A DNA stretch of 64,000 bases. Source: Prevotella sp. GTDB taxonomy: Bacteria; Bacteroidota; Bacteroidia; Bacteroidales; Bacteroidaceae. Each line of letters starts with the position of its first letter. The first letter of the stretch is position 1. The stretch spans positions 1 through 64,000 of the forward strand of contig JAFYYV010000033.1 in NCBI GenBank assembly GCA_017557405.1, written 5' to 3'. This document shows positions 42,250 to 50,629 of the stretch, one piece after another. Below the pieces are notes generated by a model. It was not told the origin of the DNA, made no database searches, and was given only the letters and a program-made list of their open reading frames with translations. Made by a program: the position numbers and the translations under genes.

Positions 42250-43566
42250 ATGCTTACATTAAAACTCATTCATGAGGAAACCGACCGTGTGATAAAAGGT
42301 CTGGAGAAAAAGCATTTTAAAGGAGCCAAGGAGGCTATTGACAACGTGTTGGCCATCGACAAGAAACGTCGTGAGGCCCAACAAGAACTCGACAGATGTC
42401 TGCAAGAGCAGAAACAACTTTCAGGACAAATCGGCAAAATGATGAAAGAAGGCAAAAAAGCCGAAGCCGAAAACGTAAAAGCCAATGTGGCCAAACTGAA
42501 AGAGGACTCCAAAAGACTGGAGCAGGAGATGAATGAGGCGCAGCAGGAAGTGCAAACTTTGCTTTGCCAAATCCCCAACATCCCCTACGATGAAGTGCCC
42601 GAAGGAAGTGCAGCCGAAGACAACCACGTGGTGAAAAGCAACTTGCGCGAATGCAAGGAAGGCGATACTGTGGGCAACTGGACAACCGTTCCCGACAACA
42701 ACGAAGCCAAACTTCCGCATTGGGAGTTGGCAAAGAAATACAACTTGATTGACTTCGACCTGGGGGTGAAAATCACAGGCGCAGGCTTCCCTGTCTATAT
42801 AGGCAAGGGTGCTCGTCTTCAACGCGCACTCATCAACTTCTTCCTCGACGAGGCTCGCAAGAGCGGATATATTGAAATCATGCCCCCTACTGTGGTGAAC
42901 GCCGATTCTGGTTATGGAACAGGTCAGTTGCCTGACAAAGAAGGTCAGATGTATCATTGTGAAGTAGATGATTTCTATCTGATTCCCACCGCTGAGGTGC
43001 CTGTAACAAACATCTATCGCGATGTGATTCTCGACGAGAAAGACCTTCCTATCAAGAATTGCGCCTACACAGAATGCTTCCGCCGCGAGGCAGGTTCCTA
43101 TGGAAAAGACGTGCGTGGCTTGAACCGCCTGCACGAGTTCTCAAAAGTGGAGATTGTTCGAATTGACAAACCCGAGCATTCGAAGGAAAGCCACAAGGAG
43201 ATGCTGGAGCATGTGGAAGGATTGCTGAAGAAGCTGGAACTCCCCTATCGCATTCTGTTGCTTTGTGGTGGCGACCAGTCGTTCACATCGTCCATCTGCT
43301 ACGACTTCGAAGTCTATTCCGAAGCACAAAGCCGTTGGCTCGAAGTGTCGTCTGTCTCCAACTTCGACAACTATCAGGCAAATCGTCTGAAATGCCGCTA
43401 TCGTCATGCTGACGACAAGAAGATTGAGCTCTGCCACACACTTAATGGCTCGGCTCTCGCATTGCCTCGCATTGTAGCGGCCATTCTCGAAAACAACCAA
43501 ACCCCCGAGGGTATTCGCGTGCCGAAGGCGCTCGTTCCCTATTGCGGTTTCGAAATCATCGACTAA
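42250..43566 (+). CDS. serS: Serine-tRNA ligase
   Basis: The 438-residue class II synthetase charges tRNA-Ser (and tRNA-Sec where present). The N-terminal tRNA-binding coiled-coil arm spans about residues 25-105, rich in K, E and Q. Motif 2 is seen as FRREAGSYGKDVRGL followed by RLHEFSKVE, and motif 3 as HTLNGSALALPRIVAAILENN. The length and TAEVPVTN segment (serine site) are normal. A 70-nt gap separates it from the fused oxidoreductase. Confidence 0.96.
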   Translation: MLTLKLIHEETDRVIKGLEKKHFKGAKEAIDNVLAIDKKRREAQQELDRCLQEQKQLSGQIGKMMKEGKKAEAENVKANVAKLKEDSKRLEQEMNEAQQEVQTLLCQIPNIPYDEVPEGSAAEDNHVVKSNLRECKEGDTVGNWTTVPDNNEAKLPHWELAKKYNLIDFDLGVKITGAGFPVYIGKGARLQRALINFFLDEARKSGYIEIMPPTVVNADSGYGTGQLPDKEGQMYHCEVDDFYLIPTAEVPVTNIYRDVILDEKDLPIKNCAYTECFRREAGSYGKDVRGLNRLHEFSKVEIVRIDKPEHSKESHKEMLEHVEGLLKKLELPYRILLLCGGDQSFTSSICYDFEVYSEAQSRWLEVSSVSNFDNYQANRLKCRYRHADDKKIELCHTLNGSALALPRIVAAILENNQTPEGIRVPKALVPYCGFEIID

Positions 43567-43636
43567 CACTCTATCACCCCAACAACCAACAACCCAACCC
43601 GACACCTATATCAAAAAATAAAAAACAGAAACATCT

Positions 43637-45997
43637 ATGAACAAGATTGTACGCAAGGAGCAGTTCTCAGAGAAGGTTTTCCTTTTCGAACTGGAGGCTC
43701 CTCTGATTGCCAAAAGCAGAAAGGCAGGCAATTTCATCATTGTTCGCGTAGGCAAGAAAGGCGAACGTATGCCTTTGACGATTGCCGATGCTGACATCGA
43801 ACGCGGCACCATTACGATTGTCGTTCAGAAAGTGGGCCTTTCGTCCATCAAGCTCTGCGACCTCAACGTTGGCGACTATGTGACCGACGTGGTGGGACCT
43901 CTTGGAAACCCCACCCATATTGAGAACTTCGGAACCGTAGTTTGTGCAGGCGGTGGTGTGGGAGTCGCTCCCATGCTCCCCATCATACAGGCGTTGAAAG
44001 CTGCTGGCAACCGCGTCCTTTCTGTTCTTGCCGGTCGTTCAAAAGACCTCATCATCCTTGAAGACAAAGTTCGCGAATCGTCTGACGAGGTCATCATCAT
44101 GACCGATGATGGTTCTTATGGCGAGAAAGGCGTTGTGACTGTTGGTATTGAGAAGTTCATCGAGCAGGAAGAGCATGTGGACAAGATTTTTGCTATTGGT
44201 CCTCCCATCATGATGAAGTTCTCGAACCTGACCGCACAAAAGCACAATATCCCTTGTGAAGTCTCACTCAACACCATCATGGTTGATGGAACGGGTATGT
44301 GCGGAGCTTGCCGTCTGACAATTGGCGGAAAGACAAAGTTCGTCTGCATCGATGGTCCTGAGTTCGATGGAGCATTGGTTGATTGGGATGAGATGTTCAA
44401 ACGCATGGGAACCTTCAAGCGTGCTGAGCAAGAGGAAATGGAGCATTTCCAAGATCACATCGAGAAACTTGAGGCTGCCAGCGATTCTAATAATATCGAA
44501 GCTCCCGCTACAACCAAGCAAGCCAAAGCGGAAAGCGCTTCCATCGAAGAGCTCACCGACCGCAATTCAGAGTGGCGAACAGAACTTCGCAAGAGCATGA
44601 AACCCAAAGAGCGCACGGCTCTTCCTCGCGTGAAGATGCCCGAGCTTGATCCTGTCTATCGTGCAACCACACGAACAGAAGAGGTGAATATCGGTCTTAC
44701 TCCCGAAATGGCACTTGTTGAAGCCAAGCGTTGTCTTGATTGCGCCAAACCCACTTGTGTGGAAGGTTGCCCTGTGAATATCAACATTCCCTCCTTCATC
44801 AAGAACATCGAGCGCGGAGAGTTCCTTGCAGCTGCTCGCGTGTTGAAACAAACATCGGCTCTTCCTGCCGTATGTGGTCGTGTCTGCCCTCAGGAGAAGC
44901 AATGTGAAAGCCGTTGCATTCACTTGAAGATGAACGAACCTGCCGTTGCAATCGGTTATCTGGAGCGTTTCGCTGCTGATTACGAGCGCGAGAGCGGCAA
45001 TATTTCGTTGCCCGAGATTGCTCCTTCCAACGGCATCAAGATTGCTGTTGTCGGTTCAGGACCTGCAGGTCTTTCGTTCGCTGGCGATATGGTGAAGAAT
45101 GGTTACGATGTCTATGTTTTCGAAGCATTGCACGAGATTGGCGGTGTGCTCAAATATGGTATTCCCGAATTCCGTCTTCCCAACGCCATCGTTGACGTTG
45201 AAATAGAGAACCTTCGCCGTATGGGCGTTCACTTCCAAACCGATGTAATCGTGGGTAAGACGATTAGCGTGAGCGATCTCGAGAAGCAAGGCTTCAAAGG
45301 CATCTTCGTAGGTTCGGGTGCTGGTCTTCCAAACTTCATGAACATTCCTGGCGAGAATGCCATCAACATCATGTCGTCGAACGAATATCTGACGCGTGTA
45401 AACCTGATGGACGCTGCCAATCCTACCACCGACACACCTATCAATCTTGGAAAGAAAGTGCTCGTTGTGGGTGGTGGAAACACGGCTATGGACAGTTGCC
45501 GCACAGCCAAACGACTGGGCGCTGAAGTGACTCTCGTCTATCGCCGTTCTGAAGCCGAGATGCCCGCACGACTCGAAGAGGTGAAGCACGCGAAGGAAGA
45601 AGGAATCAACTTCCTCTGCCTGCACAACCCCATTGAATATAAAGCCGATGAGAATGGTGCTGTTAAGGCCGCCGTTCTTCAGGTGATGGAACTCGGAGAG
45701 CCTGATGCAAGTGGTCGTCGTTCGCCTGTTCCCGTCGAAGGAAAGACCTTGGAGATTGAGGTCGATCAGGTGGTTGTGGCTGTTGGAGTGAGTCCTAATC
45801 CTCTCGTACCGAAGTCGATTGAAGGTTTGGAACTCGGTCGCAAGAACACGATTGTCGTGAACGAAGAGATGCAATCGTCGCGCTCCAACCTCTTTGCTGG
45901 TGGCGATATTGTGCGCGGTGGTGCAACCGTCATCCTCGCTATGGGCGATGGAAGAAAAGCTGCGGCCAACATGCACAGCTATCTCAGCAATCAATAA
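43637..45997 (+). CDS. Fused Nfn-type oxidoreductase (DHOD-B NAD-binding subunit + glutamate-synthase-like large subunit)
   Basis: The 786-residue protein joins two subunits that are separate in NfnAB/SudAB. Residues 1-280 are a FAD/NAD(P)-binding domain (CAGGGVGVAPM, 103-113) with a [2Fe-2S] site: Cys222, Cys225 and Cys237 plus Asp217 in VDGTGMCGAC, the Asp+3Cys set known for Nfn. A charged linker (about 285-330) leads to a GltD-like half: two [4Fe-4S] groups in CLDCAKPTCVEGCP and CGRVCPQEKQCESRC, FAD site VVGSGPAGLSFAG and NAD(P) site VVGGGNTAMD. It may perform ferredoxin:NAD(P)H transhydrogenation or act as glutamate synthase small subunit or sulfide dehydrogenase; no gltB is adjacent. Confidence 0.88.
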   Translation: MNKIVRKEQFSEKVFLFELEAPLIAKSRKAGNFIIVRVGKKGERMPLTIADADIERGTITIVVQKVGLSSIKLCDLNVGDYVTDVVGPLGNPTHIENFGTVVCAGGGVGVAPMLPIIQALKAAGNRVLSVLAGRSKDLIILEDKVRESSDEVIIMTDDGSYGEKGVVTVGIEKFIEQEEHVDKIFAIGPPIMMKFSNLTAQKHNIPCEVSLNTIMVDGTGMCGACRLTIGGKTKFVCIDGPEFDGALVDWDEMFKRMGTFKRAEQEEMEHFQDHIEKLEAASDSNNIEAPATTKQAKAESASIEELTDRNSEWRTELRKSMKPKERTALPRVKMPELDPVYRATTRTEEVNIGLTPEMALVEAKRCLDCAKPTCVEGCPVNINIPSFIKNIERGEFLAAARVLKQTSALPAVCGRVCPQEKQCESRCIHLKMNEPAVAIGYLERFAADYERESGNISLPEIAPSNGIKIAVVGSGPAGLSFAGDMVKNGYDVYVFEALHEIGGVLKYGIPEFRLPNAIVDVEIENLRRMGVHFQTDVIVGKTISVSDLEKQGFKGIFVGSGAGLPNFMNIPGENAINIMSSNEYLTRVNLMDAANPTTDTPINLGKKVLVVGGGNTAMDSCRTAKRLGAEVTLVYRRSEAEMPARLEEVKHAKEEGINFLCLHNPIEYKADENGAVKAAVLQVMELGEPDASGRRSPVPVEGKTLEIEVDQVVVAVGVSPNPLVPKSIEGLELGRKNTIVVNEEMQSSRSNLFAGGDIVRGGATVILAMGDGRKAAANMHSYLSNQ

Positions 45998-46011
45998 GAT
46001 TATCAGAAAAC

Positions 46012-46033
46012 GCTTCAATAAAACAATTGAAGC
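46012..46033 (+). terminator. Hairpin after the Nfn-like gene
   Basis: GCTTCAAT at 46012-46019 pairs with ATTGAAGC at 46026-46033 around a six-base loop, 15 nt after the stop codon. There is no T-run, so it could be a weak or Rho-assisted terminator. Confidence 0.4.
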
Positions 46034-46094
46034 ACGTCAAAAGACAAGCGGACGTGGCTGCATGAAAACAGTCGCGCCCGCTCTTGTTTTGCGC

Positions 46095-46294
46095 CAAAAT
46101 CAACTTGTCAGCAAAAAGGCGTTTTTCCTGTCAAATTGTAAAGCAAAAGGGCGATTTAAATAACCGATTTGTTGAATCTTTTTACTTATCGCCTGATTTT
46201 CCCATAGCTATGCTTTGACCCTCTCAAAGATATGCTTTGACCGCCTTAAAGCTATGCTTTGACAAGCTCAAAGCATAGCTTACACTTTGTCAAA
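46095..46294 (+). repeat. 200-bp repeat, copy 1 (inverted relative to 52733-52932)
   Basis: This 200-nt segment matches the reverse complement of 52733-52932 without gaps; I count eight differences, seven of them transitions. The left half is AT-rich unique sequence (for example GGCGATTTAAATAACCGATT) and the right half is the 22-nt array D. It lies between the convergent Nfn-like gene and pyk and makes up most of the 320-nt gap 45998-46317. No open frame is seen inside. Confidence 0.92.
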
Positions 46295-46305
46295 ACATAG
46301 CTTTA
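46203..46305. repeat. 22-nt tandem palindromic array D
   Basis: Arms CTTTG at 46213, 46235 and 46257, then CTTAC 46279 and CTTTA 46301, alternate with CATAG 46203, CAAAG 46225, TAAAG 46247, CAAAG 46269 and CAAAA 46291. Spacing alternates 7 and 5 nt for an exact 22-nt period. The 5-nt spacers are themselves ATATG, CTATG or CATAG. The array ends 12 nt before the pyk stop codon. Confidence 0.88.
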
Positions 46306-46317
46306 GGATTTTTCGAA

Positions 46318-47775
46318 TTATTCAATGCGTTCGGCAGCATATTGCGGCAGGTGGAACACATCAATGTTATCGAACACTTGTCTGACAGGATTGATCTCAA
46401 GGAAGGTCGTTCCTGCAATCTTTCCGAGGTTTCCGCTCAGATACGCAATCTTGTCATCGAGCGTCACATAGTTTTTCTGTCGTAGCATTCGCAAAGCGGC
46501 GGTAAACATGTATTCGGGCGATTGCGCCTTGTGCTGATAGACGGGAATGACTCCATAAGAAAGGTTCAACAGACGTTGCGTCTTTTCGTTGTAACAGATG
46601 GCCAACACGGGTTTGGGACCTCTGAAGGCAGCCAAATGACGCACAACCTCACCCGTCACAGAGTCGGCGATAATGCCCGCAACTCCCAACCGCCGTGTGG
46701 CATCAATAGCAGCGTGAGCAAGGAACTCCTTTTGCGTGCAATTCTCGCTGAGTGGCAATTCATAACCATTCAGTCGCTGACGGTCGCGTTCTGCCTGTTC
46801 AGCAATAATCGACATCGTTTCAACGGCCTCCAAAGGATATTTTCCGCTAGCCGTCTCGCCGCTCAACATCAGCGCATCAGTTCGCATATAGATGGCGTTG
46901 GCAATATCGGTCACTTCCGCACGAGTCGGACGAGGATTGTTGATCATCGAGTGCAGCATCTGTGTGGCCACAATCACGGGCTTCCGTGCCATCACACACT
47001 TGCGAATAATCTCGCGTTGAATACCAGGAATGCGCTCCAAAGGAATCTCAATACCCAAGTCGCCGCGTGCGACCATGATTCCATAACTGGCTTCGATAAT
47101 CTCATCGATGTTGTCAACACCCTCCTGATTTTCAATTTTCGAGATGATCTTGATGTCGCTATGATGCTCGTCCAATATCTGCTGAACGGCCTTCACATCA
47201 GCTGCCGAACGCACGAAGGAATGGGCAATGAAGTCGATGTCTTCCTCAATAGCAAAAAGAATGTTGCGTCTGTCTTTTTCGGTCAATGCAGGAAGATCGA
47301 TGTGCTCGCCAGGCACATTCACGCTCTTCTTTGAACCCAACACACCATCGTTCTCCACACGAGCCACGATCATCGGCCCTGTGTTCTCCATCACCAACAT
47401 GTCGAGCGCACCATCATCAATCAGCACATGATCGCCCACCTTCACATCGTTGCAGAAGTCAGAATATGTGACGTTCACAATATCGTGGCAAGTCTCCATC
47501 TCAGGGCGTCCGAAAATCTTCACCACATCGCCCGTCTTGTATGAAATTGGCTCTTTCACGGCGGTCGTTCTCACTTCAGGGCCTTTCGTGTCAATCAAGA
47601 TTCCAATGTGCGGCGAAACAGTTCTCACATTCTTGATGACCTCACGCATACCTTCGGTTGTGGCGTGAGCCGTGTTCATACGCACAACATTCATTCCTGC
47701 AAAAAACAATTTGCGCAGAAACTCCACATCGCAACGATTATCGCTGATGGAACATACTATCTTGGTTTGTTTCAT
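46318..47775 (-). CDS. pyk: Pyruvate kinase
   Basis: The 485-residue protein transfers phosphate from phosphoenolpyruvate to ADP, the last step of glycolysis. It shows the start KIVCSISDNRCD, the substrate loop RMNTAHATTEG, the PEP/metal motif IMVARGDLGIEIPLERIP, then MLHSMINNPRPTRAEVTDIANAI and LSGETASGKYP. No extra C-terminal PEP-utiliser domain is attached. The C-terminal regulatory domain is present from about residue 350. It is transcribed toward array D, whose copy closes its 3' end. Confidence 0.95.
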   Translation of the reverse strand: MKQTKIVCSISDNRCDVEFLRKLFFAGMNVVRMNTAHATTEGMREVIKNVRTVSPHIGILIDTKGPEVRTTAVKEPISYKTGDVVKIFGRPEMETCHDIVNVTYSDFCNDVKVGDHVLIDDGALDMLVMENTGPMIVARVENDGVLGSKKSVNVPGEHIDLPALTEKDRRNILFAIEEDIDFIAHSFVRSAADVKAVQQILDEHHSDIKIISKIENQEGVDNIDEIIEASYGIMVARGDLGIEIPLERIPGIQREIIRKCVMARKPVIVATQMLHSMINNPRPTRAEVTDIANAIYMRTDALMLSGETASGKYPLEAVETMSIIAEQAERDRQRLNGYELPLSENCTQKEFLAHAAIDATRRLGVAGIIADSVTGEVVRHLAAFRGPKPVLAICYNEKTQRLLNLSYGVIPVYQHKAQSPEYMFTAALRMLRQKNYVTLDDKIAYLSGNLGKIAGTTFLEINPVRQVFDNIDVFHLPQYAAERIE

Positions 47776-47969
47776 AAGTCTTAAATGTTTTTTATGATAG
47801 TCAGGGGTACCTTATTATTCTCTTCTTCTTTGCGAAGATAGTGATTATTTCACAAAGTTACATTCAAATTCTATCGGTTTCTTTCTTTTTTAACAATTTT
47901 CTATATTACACGATATGAATAACTTGCGCATCATTTTATGGAAAAGATAATAAATTCGGGCGAAAAAAC

Positions 47970-48000
47970 TTGCATGATTGCGAAAAAAACTATATATTTG
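47970..48000 (+). promoter_or_regulatory. Promoter for the DUF4332 gene
   Basis: TTG at 47970-47972 and TATATTTG at 47993-48000 are 20 nt apart. The start codon is 49 nt beyond. The gap to pyk (47776-48048) otherwise shows only AT-rich DNA that should hold the divergent pyk promoter; CAAAGTTA at 47853-47860 is a candidate pyk -7 box. Confidence 0.75.
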
Positions 48001-48048
48001 CCAAATCAAAACCAGAATCAATTTATTAACTAAAACCTTAATAGAATT

Positions 48049-48456
48049 ATGACTTACAAAATCATTGACGTAGAAGGCATCGGTGAAGTTTACGGAAAGA
48101 AACTCGTAGATGCAGGTATTAACACTGTTGAACAACTGTTGGAGGCTTGCTGCAAGCCCGCAGGAAGAAAAGAACTGGCTGAGAAGGCTGATATCTCGCC
48201 CAAACTGATTCTTACTTGGGCAAACCACGCTGACCTCATGCGCATCAACGGAATTGGCCCGCAATTCTCTGAACTGCTCGAAGCCGCTGGTGTTGACACC
48301 GTGAAAGAACTGAAACATCGCAAAGCAGAGAACCTGCAGCCGAAACTTGAGGAGATCAACGCAGAGAAGAACCTCGTGAATCGCGTTCCTGGACTTAAGG
48401 AAGTGCAGAAGATGATCGACCAGGCTGCTGAGCTGCCCGCCAAGATGGAATACTAA
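48049..48456 (+). CDS. DUF4332 helix-hairpin-helix protein
   Basis: The 135-residue protein consists of two tandem helix-hairpin-helix regions: IDVEGIGEVYGKKLVDAGI with TVEQLLEA, and MRINGIGPQFSELLEAAGVDTVKEL. This matches the DUF4332 family, small HhH proteins expected to bind DNA non-specifically, though targets are not established. The C-terminal segment NRVPGLKEVQKMIDQA is helical. It stands alone between its own promoter and a strong terminator at 48502, so it is a single-gene unit. Confidence 0.85.
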   Translation: MTYKIIDVEGIGEVYGKKLVDAGINTVEQLLEACCKPAGRKELAEKADISPKLILTWANHADLMRINGIGPQFSELLEAAGVDTVKELKHRKAENLQPKLEEINAEKNLVNRVPGLKEVQKMIDQAAELPAKMEY

Positions 48457-48501
48457 ATCGTTCCTTTGGCATTATTGAAAAGCCAAGTAGTAAATGATAT
48501 A

Positions 48502-48534
48502 AAATCTGGCAATGGAAGCGTTGCCAGATTTTTA
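48502..48534 (+). terminator. Terminator of the DUF4332 gene
   Basis: AAATCTGGCAA at 48502-48512 pairs perfectly with TTGCCAGATTT at 48521-48531 around an eight-base loop, followed by T residues. Confidence 0.88.
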
Positions 48535-48549
48535 ATGACCTATATTCAT

Positions 48550-48584
48550 CAAAAAAACGCCCCTCTCTTCACAGAGAAAAGCGT
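48550..48584 (-). terminator. Terminator of small RNA 2
   Basis: A 12-bp stem (ACGCCCCTCTCT at 48557-48568 with AGAGAAAAGCGT at 48573-48584, allowing G-U pairs on the minus-strand RNA) has a four-base loop and is followed on the minus strand by seven T residues. Confidence 0.85.
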
Positions 48585-48640
48585 CATTCTCAATAGGTAT
48601 TAGCCTTTTTTTAAGGTAAAAAGATTGTATTCAGGATAAC
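48550..48640 (-). ncRNA. Putative small RNA 2 (about 88 nt)
   Basis: On the minus strand a promoter at 48645-48676 is followed by the same 5' block found at 38166-38215: CGTTATCCTGAA, ACAATCTTTTTACCTTAAAA and CTAATACCTATTGA in the same order, with one base changed and a three-base insertion in the A-run. The transcript ends at its own terminator (48557-48568 paired with 48573-48584, T-run on the minus strand). It is antisense to nothing and sits between the DUF4332 and glnS genes, in a 409-nt gap (48457-48865) that also holds a terminator and the glnS promoter box. Confidence 0.7.
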
Positions 48641-48644
48641 GTTG

Positions 48645-48676
48645 CAAAGGTAACGTTTTTTTACGTTTCAAACAAA
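48645..48676 (-). promoter_or_regulatory. Promoter for small RNA 2
   Basis: On the minus strand TTTG (48676-48673) and TACCTTTG (48652-48645) are 20 nt apart, the same promoter class and spacing as small RNA 1. Confidence 0.82.
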
Positions 48677-48812
48677 CTTTTCTTTATGTTAAATAACATG
48701 TTTTGACGAAAGAAGCCTTTTGAAAACATTCTTTCAGATTAATTCACATCAAATTAAAAGCCACTACTGAATATTTTTCGGAAATGAAACCGTTTCTTCG
48801 GCAAAAAATCAT

Positions 48813-48820
48813 TAACTTTG
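48813..48820 (+). promoter_or_regulatory. -7 box for glnS
   Basis: TAACTTTG fits the -7 consensus, 46 nt before the glnS start codon. No TTTG lies at the expected distance upstream. Confidence 0.5.
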
Positions 48821-48865
48821 CAGTCAATAAACTATAAAACGTAAGCATTTAATAAACATACAACT

Positions 48866-50629
48866 ATGGCGATCAAAGAAGAAAACCCCATTGAAGAGAG
48901 AAAAAGCCAAAGTTTCATAGAACAGATTGTTGAGAAAGATCTGGCCGCAGGAAAGAATGGTGGAAGGCTGCAAACACGCTTTCCGCCTGAGCCCAATGGC
49001 TATCTGCACATCGGCCACGCAAAAGCCATCGCCATCGATTTTGGATTGGCTGAGAAGTATGGTGGCATCTGCAACCTGCGCTTCGATGATACAAACCCCA
49101 TCAAGGAAGACACCGAATACATTGAGAACATCGAACACGACATCAAATGGCTCGGTTTCAAGTGGGCGAATGTGTTCTATGCCAGCGATTATTTCCAAGA
49201 GTTGTGGGATTTTGCCGTGTGGCTCATCAAGCAAGGACGCGCCTATGTTGACGAACAGAGTGCTGAGGTGATCGCCCAACAGAAGGGAACCACCACCAGT
49301 CCTGGTACGAACAGCCCTTATCGTGATCGTCCGATTGAAGAGAATCTGCGTCTGTTCGAGTTCATGAACAGCGGCAAATGCGAGCCAGGAACCCTTGTGT
49401 TGCGCGCCAAGATAGACATGACTCACCCCAATATGCTCTTCCGCGATCCGCTGATTTATCGCGTGTTGAACATTCCGCACATTCGAACAGGCGCGAAATG
49501 GAACGCCTACCCCATGTACGACTTCACACACGGGCAGAGCGACTATTTGGAAGGAGTCACCCACTCGTGGTGCACATTGGAGTTCGTTGAACATCGCCCA
49601 CTCTACGATCTGTTTGTCACATGGATGAAAGAGTGGAAAGGTGAGACCGATAACATGGAAGACAACCGCCCTCGTCAGACAGAGTTCAACAAGTTGAACT
49701 TGTCTTACACGCTGATGTCAAAGCGCAACCTGCTGGCTTTGGTCAACGAGCACATGGTCAGCGGATGGGATGATCCGCGTATGCCGACCATTTGCGGATT
49801 CCGCCGTCGTGGATATAGTCCTGAGAGCATCATCAACTTCATCAAGAAGATTGGTTATACTACATACGATGCACTCAACGAAATGGCTCTGCTTGAAAGT
49901 GCCGTTCGCGACGATTTGAATAGCCGCGCCATTCGTGTGAGCGCTGTTCTCGACCCTGTTCGTGTAGTCATCACAAACTATCCAGAAGGTCAAACGGAGC
50001 AACTCATTGCGGTGAACAATCCTGAGAACGAAGCCGATGGCACTCATACCGTTGACTTCTGCCGCGAAATCTGGATTGAGCGCGATGATTTCCAAAAGGT
50101 TTCTGAAAAGAAATTCATGCGTCTGGCTCCTGGAAAGGAAGTGCGTTTGAAGAATGCTTACATCATCAAATGCGATGAGAAGCATCCTTTCGATGAAGAT
50201 GCAGAGGGCAACATCACAACCATCTATTGCACTTACGATCCCGAATCACGAAGCGGATTGCCCGGTTCGAACCGCAAAATCAAGGGTAAGACACTCCATT
50301 GGGTGAGTTGCCAGCATGCTTTGAAGGCCGAAGTGCGCCTCTACGAACGCTTGTGGAATGTTGAGAATCCTCGTGACGATATGGCCGCCATTCGTGAAGA
50401 GCAAAATTGCGACGCCGTAACCGCCATGAAGCAAATCATCAACCCCGACTCTTTGAAGATCATTCCCAACTGTTACATCGAGCCATTTGCCGCCACGATG
50501 AAACCAGGAAACTACCTGCAGTTCCAGCGAATCGGCTATTTCATGATGGATCCCGATTCAACCGCCGAGCATTTGGTGTTCAACAAGACGGTTGGATTGA
50601 AAGACACGTGGGCAAAACAAAACAAATAA
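48866..50629 (+). CDS. glnS: Glutamine-tRNA ligase
   Basis: The 587-residue class I synthetase charges tRNA-Gln directly. The HIGH motif is seen in TRFPPEPNGYLHIGHAK (about 37-53) and the KMSKS equivalent as LMSKRNL. GlnS-type marks are LRFDDTNP and DFTHGQSDYLEGVTHS. The C-terminal anticodon-binding beta-barrels follow (about 340-560). The length fits GlnS and exceeds GltX. The TPR gene begins immediately after its stop codon. Confidence 0.95.
   Translation: MAIKEENPIEERKSQSFIEQIVEKDLAAGKNGGRLQTRFPPEPNGYLHIGHAKAIAIDFGLAEKYGGICNLRFDDTNPIKEDTEYIENIEHDIKWLGFKWANVFYASDYFQELWDFAVWLIKQGRAYVDEQSAEVIAQQKGTTTSPGTNSPYRDRPIEENLRLFEFMNSGKCEPGTLVLRAKIDMTHPNMLFRDPLIYRVLNIPHIRTGAKWNAYPMYDFTHGQSDYLEGVTHSWCTLEFVEHRPLYDLFVTWMKEWKGETDNMEDNRPRQTEFNKLNLSYTLMSKRNLLALVNEHMVSGWDDPRMPTICGFRRRGYSPESIINFIKKIGYTTYDALNEMALLESAVRDDLNSRAIRVSAVLDPVRVVITNYPEGQTEQLIAVNNPENEADGTHTVDFCREIWIERDDFQKVSEKKFMRLAPGKEVRLKNAYIIKCDEKHPFDEDAEGNITTIYCTYDPESRSGLPGSNRKIKGKTLHWVSCQHALKAEVRLYERLWNVENPRDDMAAIREEQNCDAVTAMKQIINPDSLKIIPNCYIEPFAATMKPGNYLQFQRIGYFMMDPDSTAEHLVFNKTVGLKDTWAKQNK

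Noticed and set aside
43637..45997. Frameshift or assembly fusion of two genes
   Set aside because: Both halves are in one uninterrupted frame with a plausible linker, and similar fusions are familiar in Bacteroidota, so a true fusion is more likely.
45056..46018. A 320-residue minus-strand open frame
   Set aside because: It is antisense to the GltD-like half of the fused oxidoreductase and shows no family motifs.
46203..46305. CRISPR array suggested by the regular 22-nt repeats
   Set aside because: Repeats are too short, there are no unique spacers of 25-40 nt, the units are contiguous, and no cas gene is present in the window.
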